Assembly (NCBI GenBank): GCA_018267365.1
Contig: JAFDYQ010000017.1
Location: 1 to 64,000, forward strand
Direction of reading: 5' to 3'
DNA from: Bacteroidota bacterium
GTDB taxonomy: Bacteria > Bacteroidota > Bacteroidia > Chitinophagales > LD1
Length of the DNA: 64,000 nt
Position numbers and translations under genes: made by a program. The notes under the pieces were generated by a model that saw nothing but the letters and a program-made list of their open reading frames with translations, was not told where the DNA came from and did not search any database. Every line of letters begins with the position of its first letter. Position 1 is the first letter of the stretch. Below are positions 13,790 to 23,023 of this stretch, one piece after another.

Positions 13790-16210
13790 GTGAAAAGGCC
13801 CTTCGCATCATATCTCACTATGCGTCGGCTACTGCTCATCGCTACTATCACAGCGGCGGTGGTAGTAGTTGTTATAGCCTGTGCCTCGCCGGTAGGCAAG
13901 TACATTTTGGAGAGCTATGTCGGTCCTACAGTGCTCGGCAGGCAGGTCAAGACGAGCTGGGTATACGTCAATCCCTTCACAGGGTATGTACACATCAGCG
14001 GGCTGAAGATCTATGAACCCGGCGGAGACAGCCTCACCATCTTGAAAGCCGATGAGCTGAATGTGCATTACAACATCCTGAAAACGCTCACCAAAAATTA
14101 TGAGTTTACAGATGCAGATCTGGTGCGCCCCGTCGGTTGGATCATTCAGGATCACAAGACCTTCAATTTTTCAGACCTGATCATCCACTTTTCACCGAAA
14201 CATCCTAAGCCGCCCGGCCCTAAAGTACGACACCCTGCCCATATCAACGTACTCAACTTTAAGATCACAGACGGAGAATTCCACTACATCGAAAAGTCCA
14301 TCCCGATCAACTATTACATGAAGAATGTCAATATCTCCAGCTCCGGCAAATGGTGGGCTATTGACTCCTTTCATCTGAAGTTTGACATGGAGTCCGGCAG
14401 TGGCACAGGCACTATAAAAGGAGATGGCTATCTTGACCTCTACAAACTGGACTATGGCATAGCGGCAGTGATCAAGAACCTCGACTTGAAGATACTGGAG
14501 CAATACCTGCGCGACCTCGCCAACTATGCCAGCCTCCGCGGTACAGTAGATGCAGATATACGGAGCACGGGCAATTTTAAAGATAAGCTGGCTTTACATG
14601 CGGATGGTCCGATAGATATACATGACTTCCACGTAGGCAAATCTCCCACCTCTGATATTATCGCATTTGAGCGGTTGAGTTTCAGCATACATGACCTGAC
14701 ACCGCGGAGGTATCAGTATTGGTTTGATTCCATCGCTTTGCGGCAGCCATACTTTGTGTATGAGCGGTACGACTATCTGGACAATCTCCGGAATATGTTT
14801 GGCGCAAAGGCTGAAAAGGTAAAGGCGGCACAAGCTGACGAAACAAAATTTAACCTCATCATCGCGATAGGCAAGTATGTGAAAGTGCTGGTCAGGAATT
14901 TTCTCCAAAGCTCCTACCGCCTGGATCATTTCAATGTTTACGATGGCGATCTGAAATATATCGACTACGCGCTCCGCGAGAAATTTTACATAGGAGCTAA
15001 ACACCTGTATACGCACGCTGACTCTGTCTACAAAGACAATAGCCATATCAAAGTCACCATACGCACTGATATCAATCCGCATGGCACTTTCACTGCCAGC
15101 GTAGGTATCAATCCCGGCACCTATCAGGACTATGATCTGCACTACGACCTGCAGCGCCTGCCCGCCGCATTATTCAATCCTTACTTTGTCACATATACAT
15201 CGTATCCTGTAGATCGCGGTATCATAGAGCTGAGCGGCACTACGATCGTACAGCACGATGTAATGCACAGTGATAATCACCTCCTCGTACTGGATACCCG
15301 TGTAGCTGGCCGCATGCGCAAGAGAGACACAAAATGGGAACCCATGCCGCTGATCATAGCACTGCTGCGCAATCCCGGCAATGCTGTGGATGTCAGCTTG
15401 CCTATAGCAGGAGACCTGCACGATCCGCATTTTCAGATATGGCCGCTGGTAGGGCAGATCGTCAGAAATATAGTGATCAAAACACCGTATATACCATATA
15501 TACAGCATACTAAGGATGTAGAGAATGTAGTAGAGAAATCGCTATCACTCAAGTGGGAGCTGCGCCGGTGCGACCTGCTGGACGATCAGGACAAATTCCT
15601 GGAGCATATAGCCGATTTTATGGAGCAGTATCCACAGGCACAGATACAGGTCACATCTACTGTGTATACTGACAAAGAGAAAGAGTACATCTTGCTCTAC
15701 GAAGCTAAAAAACGTTACTTTCTGGATGCACACCACATCTCCGCTGCTGCGTTTTCTGAGGCAGATTCTATCACCGTAGACCGCATGTCCGTGAAGGATT
15801 CCGGCTTTGTCCACTATCTCACAGCGCAACCGGGTGTAGAATTATTGTATTCCGTGCAGGAGAAGGCTACCCATCTCATCAGTCCCAGTCTTATCGATCT
15901 GCGCTATGCGCAGCTTATAGAGGCCCGCAAAGAAAAATTTATGTCGCATTTCAAAAGTAATGGGACGGATAGCAGGATTCATTTCGTGAAAACACGGGAC
16001 ATCATCCCCTTTGATGGATACTCAGTCTACAAGATCGAATACCTGGGCAAAACGCCACCCGAACTCATAAAAGCCTACGACAAACTCGTAGCGCTGAATC
16101 ATGTAGACCCACGCCTGCACTATGTGGCCAAAAGGCGCGCAGTGGCGGGTATGCTGATAGATGAGCAGAAGCTCAAGCGCAATGAACAACCTGCTCAAAA
16201 GAAAAAATAA
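13790..16210 (+). CDS. DUF748-family AsmA-like envelope protein
   Basis: The 806-residue protein has an N-terminal hydrophobic anchor (LLLIATITAAVVVVVIAC) and then a long repeated beta structure of the AsmA/TamB-like kind. The section about 230-290 (LDLKILEQYLRD, RGTVDADIRSTGNF) and the section with RGIIELSGTTIVQHD to VDVSLPIAGDLHDPHFQIWPLV match the DUF748 pattern. The C-terminal ~170 residues are more helical and charged, with an OmpA-like feel (YPQAQIQVTSTVYTDKEKE). AsmA-like proteins span the periplasm and are tied to lipid transport or outer-membrane homeostasis; that role is known for the family, not shown here. A second in-frame ATG at 13820 is equally plausible as start. Confidence 0.75.
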   Translation: MKRPFASYLTMRRLLLIATITAAVVVVVIACASPVGKYILESYVGPTVLGRQVKTSWVYVNPFTGYVHISGLKIYEPGGDSLTILKADELNVHYNILKTLTKNYEFTDADLVRPVGWIIQDHKTFNFSDLIIHFSPKHPKPPGPKVRHPAHINVLNFKITDGEFHYIEKSIPINYYMKNVNISSSGKWWAIDSFHLKFDMESGSGTGTIKGDGYLDLYKLDYGIAAVIKNLDLKILEQYLRDLANYASLRGTVDADIRSTGNFKDKLALHADGPIDIHDFHVGKSPTSDIIAFERLSFSIHDLTPRRYQYWFDSIALRQPYFVYERYDYLDNLRNMFGAKAEKVKAAQADETKFNLIIAIGKYVKVLVRNFLQSSYRLDHFNVYDGDLKYIDYALREKFYIGAKHLYTHADSVYKDNSHIKVTIRTDINPHGTFTASVGINPGTYQDYDLHYDLQRLPAALFNPYFVTYTSYPVDRGIIELSGTTIVQHDVMHSDNHLLVLDTRVAGRMRKRDTKWEPMPLIIALLRNPGNAVDVSLPIAGDLHDPHFQIWPLVGQIVRNIVIKTPYIPYIQHTKDVENVVEKSLSLKWELRRCDLLDDQDKFLEHIADFMEQYPQAQIQVTSTVYTDKEKEYILLYEAKKRYFLDAHHISAAAFSEADSITVDRMSVKDSGFVHYLTAQPGVELLYSVQEKATHLISPSLIDLRYAQLIEARKEKFMSHFKSNGTDSRIHFVKTRDIIPFDGYSVYKIEYLGKTPPELIKAYDKLVALNHVDPRLHYVAKRRAVAGMLIDEQKLKRNEQPAQKKK

Positions 16211-16277
16211 ATAGAACCCCCTCAATTTTCAGGACCGGTACCTCACAGATTTTGTTTCTCTGATTATCTTTAGCCGT

Positions 16278-17081
16278 ATGAAGGTACTTATCATCGGCTT
16301 TGGCAATATGGGCAGGACCTATGCGCGGGGCTTTCTGGCTTCCCGCTTTATCCTGCCCCATGATCTCTATATTCTGGACAAGGTTTCGCAGCACACAGAG
16401 GCGCGGAGTATCCAGGTACCCGAGGACCAGATACATTACACACCGGGAGATTTTGTGACACAGGCAGATATCATCATTATGGCCGTCAAGCCGCAGGACT
16501 TCCCCGCACTGGCAGAGAGTGTCAGGCCGTACATTCGCGAGCATCAGGTGGTGCTTTCCGTCATGGCGGGGGTGCGTATAGCCTCTATAGCTGATAGCAT
16601 GGGCGCTACGAGGATCGTGCGTAGCATGCCCAACCTTCCCGCCCAGGTGGGTATGGGTATGACTGTGTTCACCGCCACACCGCAGATGGATATGAAGGAG
16701 CTTTTTATCGTTCAGAACCTCATCAATACTACCGGCAAATCCCTGCATGTAGAGCGGGAAGAGATGCTCGACGCCGCCACCGCTATCTCCGGCAGTGGAC
16801 CGGCCTACGTCTTTTACTTTATGCAGAGTATGATACAGACAGCAGTGCGCATGGGATTTACCGACTCGGAGGCTGAGCTATTGGTGCAGCAGACTTTTAT
16901 CGGGGCGGTCCACTTGCAGAGCAAGGGTGAGAACACCTGCAGCGAGTGGATACAAAAGGTAGCCAGTCGAGGGGGCACTACCGAGGCGGCATTGAAAGTT
17001 TTTGAGTCTGAGCATACTGCTTCAGGCATACATGATGCCCTCTATGCTGCGCTCAATAGAGCCAAAGAGCTCGGGAACTAA
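16278..17081 (+). CDS. proC: Pyrroline-5-carboxylate reductase
   Basis: The 267-residue protein catalyses the last step of proline synthesis, NAD(P)H-dependent reduction of pyrroline-5-carboxylate, in the cytosol. It opens with a Rossmann motif VLIIGFGNMGRTYARGF, then MAVKPQDFP, SVMAGVRIASI, the MPNLPAQVGMGMT loop and the family signature AISGSGPAYVFYF, and ends with the conserved SRGGTTEAALKVFE segment. Length is typical. It is 68 bp from the AsmA-like gene and ends 3 bp before a convergent gene. I see no other proline biosynthesis gene here. Confidence 0.93.
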   Translation: MKVLIIGFGNMGRTYARGFLASRFILPHDLYILDKVSQHTEARSIQVPEDQIHYTPGDFVTQADIIIMAVKPQDFPALAESVRPYIREHQVVLSVMAGVRIASIADSMGATRIVRSMPNLPAQVGMGMTVFTATPQMDMKELFIVQNLINTTGKSLHVEREEMLDAATAISGSGPAYVFYFMQSMIQTAVRMGFTDSEAELLVQQTFIGAVHLQSKGENTCSEWIQKVASRGGTTEAALKVFESEHTASGIHDALYAALNRAKELGN

Positions 17082-17084
17082 ACA

Positions 17085-17732
17085 TCAGCGTAATTTCTGA
17101 TGTGCCAATGCGAGATTCTTTGCTTTTCCGGCTTTGACAGCGCCTACTATGAGCATAGGTACGCCCGCCACGAGAGAAAGTATCCCTGCAAAACCTACCG
17201 GTCCCACGCTTACTGTGGTCTGAGCACTATAGGCATTTGAAGTAGTGTTCGTCTGTCCGTTTTTAGCTATGCCGAGCGTTAGCATTGCGATACCTGCGCC
17301 CAGCAGGGTACTGCCTACTACCGTGAGCGCTATGCCAGTACGATGTTTACGCAGTGTGGATTTAGGTATCGTAGGGTCAGACCAGTCTACTGTAGGATTG
17401 GCTTCTGCCTCAGCCTGCTTCAGAGAGTCGATCTCTGCATGCCGGGCAGCTTTGCGTGCTTCCCTTTGGGCTTGGCCTGCCGTATCCTTCGGCTCCACTT
17501 TGGTCAGTGCATCGCCCGATCCATCTGCCAGGCGCACAGATGCTACACTTGAGCTACCTATATAGTGCATTTGCCCATCTTGTGTGCGAAACTGGATCTC
17601 AGCCCGGCCCTTCTTTTCCAGTTTGCCGTAGTAGACCGTCCCGTCATTCCATACGAGCGTATCCATACCAGATTGAGCGATAGAGAAAGCTGAGACGAGC
17701 ATTGTCACAGCCAGGAGAAGCGTTTTCATCAA
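17085..17732 (-). CDS. Exported membrane protein with charged central helix
   Basis: The 215-residue protein has a signal peptide ending at FSIAQ, a small beta region (TLVWNDGTVYYGKLEKKG), a charged Ala/Arg/Glu/Lys-rich helix (about 85-115), and two Gly-rich hydrophobic segments separated by a Ser/Thr linker (about 130-152 and 172-200). A second ATG one codon downstream is possible. It is convergent with proC. The beta module looks like those predicting sensitivity to envelope change in small Bacteroidota proteins, but no family was recognised. Confidence 0.65.
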   Translation of the reverse strand: MMKTLLLAVTMLVSAFSIAQSGMDTLVWNDGTVYYGKLEKKGRAEIQFRTQDGQMHYIGSSSVASVRLADGSGDALTKVEPKDTAGQAQREARKAARHAEIDSLKQAEAEANPTVDWSDPTIPKSTLRKHRTGIALTVVGSTLLGAGIAMLTLGIAKNGQTNTTSNAYSAQTTVSVGPVGFAGILSLVAGVPMLIVGAVKAGKAKNLALAHQKLR

Positions 17733-17855
17733 GTGTAATTGTTAATTTAAAAATAGTAGCGCAAAAATAATTTATCCCGGATAGCAAGCAAGTCTCAACC
17801 TGTCACACAGTATTAAAATTATCCTGTATCTTGGTACAGCACCAAATGCTGTAAC

Positions 17856-18743
17856 ATGAAACAAATAATAACCTTGCTTCTTGCCCTCGTCACTACTGCT
17901 GTCATAGCCGAAACCCCAATCGATATTGGCGGCAATCGCGGTTTCCGCGGCATGTACCCGGAGAATAGCATCCATGGATTTGTCCGTGCTGCAAAAATCG
18001 GCGTCAATACCATTCAGATGGATGTAGTCATCAGCAAGGACAATCAGGTCGTAGTGTCACATGAGCTGACCATGGATGATGCCATTTGCTCTACTCCGGA
18101 TGGCAAACCACTGACCGAAGCAGATAAGGGGAAATACAAAATATATCAGATGACTTACGATGAGATCAAAAAGTTTGACTGTGGCCAGAGAGGCAATAGC
18201 CGTTTTACGGATCAGGACAAGGAAGCAGCCACGAAACCGACACTCGGAGAGGCCATAGATGCAATAGAGAAATACACCAAAGAAAATAGCCTGCCACCTG
18301 TCAACTATAACATCCAGATAGTATCCTCCAGGAAAGGTGATGAGGTGATGCATCCTGAGCCACCGGAGTTTGCTAAACTGGTATACGCCGTCGTGCAATC
18401 CAAAGGTGTACTGCCACGTACTATTTTTGCCTCACTGGACCTGCGCATCCTGCAGGAGATACATAAGGCTGATGGCTCAGCCATGACTGGCCTGATGTCA
18501 GAAAAAAGTACAGACGTGCTGGAGACCAACTTAAAAGACCTGCATTTCAATCCTACCTACTACATGCCAAACTTTCTGCTGTGCAATAAGGCGATGATAA
18601 CCAAATGCCACGCCCAGAATGTAAAAGTCATAGCCTGGACTCCCAATGAGATCACTAAAATGACTGCGTTGAAAAATGACGGAGTAGACGGTATCATCAC
18701 AGACTATCCTGATCGTGCTATCAAGGCTCTCCGGCCCAAATAG
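17856..18743 (+). CDS. Glycerophosphodiester phosphodiesterase homologue lacking key catalytic residues
   Basis: The 295-residue protein has a signal peptide (about 1-18) and a GDPD-type TIM barrel. The family's HRG motif reads N27-R28-G, the metal-binding Glu of the 'LExD' motif reads Q54 (IQMD, with Asp56 kept), and the Glu of the 'EIK' strand reads Q154 (NIQIVSS). His69 in VVSHE is retained. Thus one catalytic His and two metal-ligand Glu are replaced by Asn/Gln while the fold and the frame are intact. It is probably a pseudoenzyme that binds but does not cleave, although a changed chemistry is possible. It lies 34 bp before an EEP phosphodiesterase gene, suggesting joint expression. Confidence 0.8.
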   Translation: MKQIITLLLALVTTAVIAETPIDIGGNRGFRGMYPENSIHGFVRAAKIGVNTIQMDVVISKDNQVVVSHELTMDDAICSTPDGKPLTEADKGKYKIYQMTYDEIKKFDCGQRGNSRFTDQDKEAATKPTLGEAIDAIEKYTKENSLPPVNYNIQIVSSRKGDEVMHPEPPEFAKLVYAVVQSKGVLPRTIFASLDLRILQEIHKADGSAMTGLMSEKSTDVLETNLKDLHFNPTYYMPNFLLCNKAMITKCHAQNVKVIAWTPNEITKMTALKNDGVDGIITDYPDRAIKALRPK

Positions 18744-18777
18744 CTAAGTTCTTATCATCCCACAAACAACCCGGATC

Positions 18778-19668
18778 ATGTATAAAAACATACTGCTGAT
18801 ACTATCCATCGTGATTTCTACCGGCCTCTTCGCCACTGGCAAAGATACTACCGGGCCACGTCAGATCAGTATCATGACCTACAATATCAAGCTCCTCCCT
18901 CGCGGCGCTACCTGGATCCACCACCATCCCGTCAAAAGGGCACGGCTGATCCCTGCCAAGGTAGAAGAAGATCATCCCGATGTAGTGGTCTTTCAGGAGG
19001 CCTTTGATGGAATGTCTGTGAGAATATTAAAGCGGGGACTGCGTGATATGTACCCCTACATGGCCGGACAGCACAATAGGCGCGTGGTCAGCTACAAGAG
19101 AGCCGGCGGCGTGCTGATATTCAGTCGCTATCCCATGCAGGAGCTGGAGAGTATCAAATATAGCCAATGCAAAGGGATAGACTGCTATGGTCACAAGGGG
19201 GCTATGCTCGTACAGGTAGATCACCCTGCAGGGCGTATACAGGTGCTGGGCACGCACTTGCAGGCAGGCGGTAGTGCAGACCTCAAGGCCAGCCAGTACA
19301 TAGAGGCAGCCGGCCTGCTGGACCGGCACCAGCAGCAGGGTGTTCCACAGTTTATAGCCGGCGACTTCAATACGCATAAAGACGACACTGTGCTATATAG
19401 CCGTCTCGCTGCAGCTATGAAAGGTGCAGACGGAGATGTGGATGATGAGCTTAAAATACTCGCGGCCCATACACTGAATGACCTACGCCGCAAAAAGAAC
19501 GGGCACAGCAAGAAGCCGAAGAGCATGATAGATTATGTCTTCGTTAAGTCTAATGGCGCACACATCACCTCGCAGCACCGCTATACACGCGAGTACCAGC
19601 AGCCCTGGAGCCGTACCAATAAGGATCTCTCTGATCACTTTGCAGTGATACTGGATGTGAGGATGTGA
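18778..19668 (+). CDS. Exported EEP-family (sphingomyelinase-like) phosphodiesterase
   Basis: The 296-residue protein has a signal peptide and an endonuclease/exonuclease/phosphatase fold with all main motifs: MTYNIK, VFQEAFDG, VLGTHLQAG, IAGDFNTHKD, SMIDYVFVKS and LSDHF. The spacing fits bacterial neutral sphingomyelinase and phospholipase C-like members rather than DNA repair enzymes, and secretion supports an outer-surface lipid or phosphodiester substrate. It is probably co-transcribed with the GDPD homologue upstream. The remnant at 146-382 is a decayed relative. The exact substrate is unknown. Confidence 0.82.
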   Translation: MYKNILLILSIVISTGLFATGKDTTGPRQISIMTYNIKLLPRGATWIHHHPVKRARLIPAKVEEDHPDVVVFQEAFDGMSVRILKRGLRDMYPYMAGQHNRRVVSYKRAGGVLIFSRYPMQELESIKYSQCKGIDCYGHKGAMLVQVDHPAGRIQVLGTHLQAGGSADLKASQYIEAAGLLDRHQQQGVPQFIAGDFNTHKDDTVLYSRLAAAMKGADGDVDDELKILAAHTLNDLRRKKNGHSKKPKSMIDYVFVKSNGAHITSQHRYTREYQQPWSRTNKDLSDHFAVILDVRM

Positions 19669-19675
19669 TATCCTG

Positions 19676-20269
19676 TTATTTCACAGCTACCAGTCGCACT
19701 ATATCGGCCGGGCCCTGATGATAAGCGCCTTCGTCCAGGGTAGTTTGCGTTTCCTCGCAGAGAATGATGCGCATACCTGCGCATAGCTCTCTGAGCAGAT
19801 CGGCTGTCAGTAGCATAGACGCATCCTTTGGCCCGCCGGATGCATTGTGTAGTTGCTTTGGAGTAAAGGCCTCGACTATCAATACCCCACCCTGGCGGAG
19901 CGCCCGGATCACCTCGGCATAGAGATGGCTGCGTACCGCAGGAGGCAGGTGAAAATAGATCAGCGCTGCTGCATCATAGCTATCCGGCGCCCCCGCATAT
20001 ACGGCAGCATCTGCGATAGAGAAATGAATTGTTACACCCTTCTCCGCCGCGAGCCTTAGTGCCTTCTCCCTGCCCTTTTCACTCAGGTCAAAGGCATCTA
20101 CCTGCCATCTCTGCCCAGCTGCATAGACAGCATCTCTCCCCTCTCCGGCTCCGGCCACTAGTAGCCTGCCGGGAGATAGTTCATCCAGCTCTGATTTGAA
20201 AAACTCATTAGGCTCGCGGCCGTACGCATAGTCGTCTGCTCCATATCGCTGTTCCCACATTTCCTTCAT
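19676..20269 (-). CDS. Class I SAM-dependent methyltransferase
   Basis: The 197-residue protein begins MWEQRYGADDYAYGREPNEF, a pattern seen in TehB/thiopurine methyltransferase-like proteins. It has the SAM-binding motif LLVAGAGEGRDAVYAA, acidic loop DAFDLSE, motif II DSYDAAALIYFHLPP and post-motif VLIVEAFTPKQL. It is cytosolic. Members of this group methylate small molecules, including tellurite or thiols; no substrate can be assigned. It is convergent with the EEP gene (7 bp apart) and divergent from the desaturase operon. Confidence 0.82.
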   Translation of the reverse strand: MKEMWEQRYGADDYAYGREPNEFFKSELDELSPGRLLVAGAGEGRDAVYAAGQRWQVDAFDLSEKGREKALRLAAEKGVTIHFSIADAAVYAGAPDSYDAAALIYFHLPPAVRSHLYAEVIRALRQGGVLIVEAFTPKQLHNASGGPKDASMLLTADLLRELCAGMRIILCEETQTTLDEGAYHQGPADIVRLVAVK

Positions 20270-20312
20270 ATGTATGATTTATAATCAAAAATACAGCTTG
20301 CGCATCTATGCT

Positions 20313-20456
20313 TTGTAACATTTATTACAGGCTATTCACCTATATACACACCACGTTTACCGAGCGCCATCTGGTGTGCTATTTCATTGACTGAATCATA
20401 GCCCGCATTGGTTCTATTTCATTTGCATGCAGGCTTACTTATGGCAATGTTTACAT
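20313..20456 (+). promoter_or_regulatory. TGTAA-type half-sites upstream of the desaturase operon
   Basis: TTGTAACA (20313-20320) forms an inverted pair with TTACA (20325-20329). ATGTAAACA is present on the minus strand at 20448-20456, overlapping the first ATG of the desaturase. The same 8- and 9-mers occur as a direct repeat before the metallothionein gene (23024-23054). They are candidate operators for the AraC-type regulator encoded in this operon, though the two sites here are about 130 bp apart. Confidence 0.3.
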
Positions 20457-21753
20457 GGCACAATCCACACATCACAATCACTTTTTATATATGCAGAAAG
20501 ATCACAGGCAGTTCTCCGGCACCTTCGCCGCAGCCGGTTCTCCTCTTTCGCCCGGCAGATTATTTTCCCAGATCACAGGAGGCATCGTATCTATACTGCT
20601 CATGCTACCGGCCCCCTGGATGGGTGCGGTGATAGCTGTAGGCCTCGCCTGGGACCAGCTTTGGCTGCGCATCAGTGAGAGCGCTCCTATACGGCTGATC
20701 GGAGGTGCATTCGGACGCCTGGCTATATGGCTCTCAGCACGCATCATGCGTGAGGAGCGCAATGCTCCCTATCTGCATACACTCATGGGCGTTGGGATCT
20801 GGACACCCGTTCTATTCTGGTCTTGCTTTTTCTGGCAGGTGCTACGCGGCTTTCAGACGCCCTGGTACACACAGCTGGCGGTAGCATTTGCCTACAATGT
20901 ACTGATGATGGGCCCATACTTTCGCTTCTTCTCCAATATCGCTACACTGATCCACAAGGAAGGTCACGACACCCGTGGTCTCTTCAAGAAGCCATATGCC
21001 TGGCTGAATAATGTATTTGGCTGGTGGCTCGGTATTTTTTATGGCCACGTACCTGAAACGTACCCACTCGGTCATCAGCGTATCCACCATAAGTATGACA
21101 ATGGCTATGGCGATGTGACCTGCACCCTGGACCTGGACCGCACCGATCCGCTACAGTGGTTCGTCTATCTGCGTCGCTTTGCACTATACTGGACGGGTAT
21201 TTCCATACTGGCGTACTTTATCAGAAAGAAGCAATGGAAACCCGCCGGCCGTATGGCGCTGGCTATGGCGTGCTACTATGGCATTATCATTTCTTTTATG
21301 ATCGTCAACCCTTGGTTTGGTTTCGCATTTCTCCTGCTGCCACATCTGAGCACGATCATCTACCTCGCGGCTATCAATTATATCTGGCACACCTTCTGCG
21401 ACCCCGCAGATCAGGACAATGCATACATCAACTCCGTCACTATCCTCGATGGACACTACAATGTCTTTAACGAAGACTTCCACGTCACGCATCACCACCA
21501 CCCGCAGATGCACTGGACCAAAATGGCTGACGACTACTATCGCAATGTAGAGAAGTACAAGGCAAATCGTGCTTCAGTATTCCGCGATACTCAGGAGTTT
21601 GAGATGTTCGTCTGGCTCATGATGGGGCGCTATGATCTGCTGGCGGCTCACTACGTAGATCTGACAGGCACCATGAGTGAGGCAGACGTTATCGCTCTGC
21701 TCAAATATCGTATGCAACCGATTGCAGATACGTCATCCTCAGAGGCCGCATGA
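20455..21753 (+). CDS. Membrane fatty acid desaturase
   Basis: The 432-residue integral membrane protein has the three histidine clusters of membrane fatty acid desaturases/hydroxylases: HKEGHD (167-172), HQRIHH (207-212) and HVTHHHH (343-349). Hydrophobic segments lie between the clusters. These coordinate a diiron centre that inserts a double bond or hydroxyl into acyl chains, usually to adjust membrane fluidity. The ATG at 20491 is an alternative start. It is the first gene of an operon: its stop overlaps the START gene start (ATGA). Being in one operon with a metal-type regulator is unusual for a desaturase. Confidence 0.88.
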   Translation: MAQSTHHNHFLYMQKDHRQFSGTFAAAGSPLSPGRLFSQITGGIVSILLMLPAPWMGAVIAVGLAWDQLWLRISESAPIRLIGGAFGRLAIWLSARIMREERNAPYLHTLMGVGIWTPVLFWSCFFWQVLRGFQTPWYTQLAVAFAYNVLMMGPYFRFFSNIATLIHKEGHDTRGLFKKPYAWLNNVFGWWLGIFYGHVPETYPLGHQRIHHKYDNGYGDVTCTLDLDRTDPLQWFVYLRRFALYWTGISILAYFIRKKQWKPAGRMALAMACYYGIIISFMIVNPWFGFAFLLLPHLSTIIYLAAINYIWHTFCDPADQDNAYINSVTILDGHYNVFNEDFHVTHHHHPQMHWTKMADDYYRNVEKYKANRASVFRDTQEFEMFVWLMMGRYDLLAAHYVDLTGTMSEADVIALLKYRMQPIADTSSSEAA

Positions 21754-22382
21754 TAGTCTACTCCATCCGACATTCTTTTGGCATCATATTGTCGGGCATC
21801 ATGCTGCTTATCGCGGCTCCTTCTATCCACGCCGCCGGTGATGACTGGCGCCTGGGTACAGAGAAGAACGGCATCAAAGTCTATACGCGCAAAAGTGACC
21901 AAGGCAAGATGCGCACCTCCCGTGCAGAGATGACACTGCCTATCAGCGTAGAGCAGGTCATAGCATTACTCAATGATTTCAATAGTTATGGAAGTTGGTT
22001 TCCCAGCTGCCGGTCTGCTAAAATACTCAAGCGCATTTCTGACGATGAGTTTCTCGCTATACTCACCTACAAGACCCCATGGCCGCTGCCCGACCTGGAC
22101 TGCGCTGAGCGCATGACCATAGTGCGGCGCAGAGATACGTCTTACATCAATGTAAATTGCGAGCCTGATGCGGCACCACTCACCTCTGCCACACGTATTC
22201 GTCAGATGCACGCCTACTGGAAGCTCATCCCGGTCAAGGACGGCACCTATGTGATAAACGAGTACTATACCGATATGGGCGGCATCATCCCCGCCTGGCT
22301 GGCCAATACCCAAGCGGTAGAGATACCTTTCAATATCTTCTCCGGTGTCCGCCAGCATGTGAGGGAGATCTATGGCCGCTGA
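21750..22382 (+). CDS. START-domain lipid-binding protein
   Basis: The 210-residue protein has an N-terminal signal or anchor (about 8-28) and a START/SRPBCC fold: WRLGTEKNGIKVYTRK, the helical stretch VIALLNDFNSYGSWFP, the strand pair with TYKTPWPLPDLDCAERM, and the C-terminal helix NIFSGVRQHVREIYG. START domains bind lipids or hydrophobic ligands in a deep cavity. The ATGA overlap with the desaturase gene implies translational coupling, so it may present or receive the desaturase's lipid. Being exported, it would work in the envelope. Confidence 0.82.
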   Translation: MIVYSIRHSFGIILSGIMLLIAAPSIHAAGDDWRLGTEKNGIKVYTRKSDQGKMRTSRAEMTLPISVEQVIALLNDFNSYGSWFPSCRSAKILKRISDDEFLAILTYKTPWPLPDLDCAERMTIVRRRDTSYINVNCEPDAAPLTSATRIRQMHAYWKLIPVKDGTYVINEYYTDMGGIIPAWLANTQAVEIPFNIFSGVRQHVREIYGR

Positions 22383-22440
22383 TATTCCACATGTTTCGCT
22401 CAGGATAAAAAGCTATAACTTTACTGCCTCAAAGTCACCA

Positions 22441-23013
22441 ATGCCATCAGCATTGCTCGTCAAAAATATGGTCTGCTCCCGCTGCATCATGACGGTAGAG
22501 GATATCCTCCGCCGCACGGGCATAACCTATGACCGCGTGCTGCTGGGAGAGATACAGCTCCCGCAGCCACTCACTGCTGCGCAGAAAGAAGCGCTGATAC
22601 CACAGCTCCAGGCCGTAGGCTTTGAGCTGATAGATAGCCACAGCACTATACTGATAGAGAAAGCCAAACAACTTATCATCCGCCGCGCCAGGTGCGAAAC
22701 AGATGAAAAGGATACACAGCTCACCCTCTCCCGATATCTGTCCGATCATCTTCATTATGAATATACGCACCTGAGTAGTATGTTCAGCAGTGTGGAGGGC
22801 CGCACCATAGAGCAGTACTATATAGAGCAGCGTATAGAGCGCGCCAAGGAGCTACTGGTCTATGGTCAGATGACACTCTCGGAGATAGCGCAAGAACTGG
22901 GCTACAGTAGCGTGTCGCACCTGTCTGCCCAGTTCAAAAAGATCACGGGTCTCACACCGTCTCACTTTCGCGAGGTAGGTGCCGTCAGACGCCGGTCTTT
23001 GGATCGGCTTTAA
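22441..23013 (+). CDS. AraC-family regulator with N-terminal HMA-like metal domain
   Basis: The 190-residue protein is numbered from ATG 22441; an upstream ATG at 22372 overlaps the START gene and would add 23 residues. The N-terminus (LLVKNMVCSRCIMTVEDIL) has the MxCxxC motif and early beta-alpha pattern of heavy-metal-associated domains. The C-terminal ~90 residues are an AraC double helix-turn-helix: IEQYYIEQRIERAKELL, LSEIAQELGYSSVSHLSAQFKKITGLTPSHFR. HMA-AraC fusions are frequent in Bacteroidota. The gene directly precedes the metallothionein gene, so it is probably a metal-responsive regulator of both. Confidence 0.82.
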   Translation: MPSALLVKNMVCSRCIMTVEDILRRTGITYDRVLLGEIQLPQPLTAAQKEALIPQLQAVGFELIDSHSTILIEKAKQLIIRRARCETDEKDTQLTLSRYLSDHLHYEYTHLSSMFSSVEGRTIEQYYIEQRIERAKELLVYGQMTLSEIAQELGYSSVSHLSAQFKKITGLTPSHFREVGAVRRRSLDRL

Positions 23014-23023
23014 ACCCAAAATC

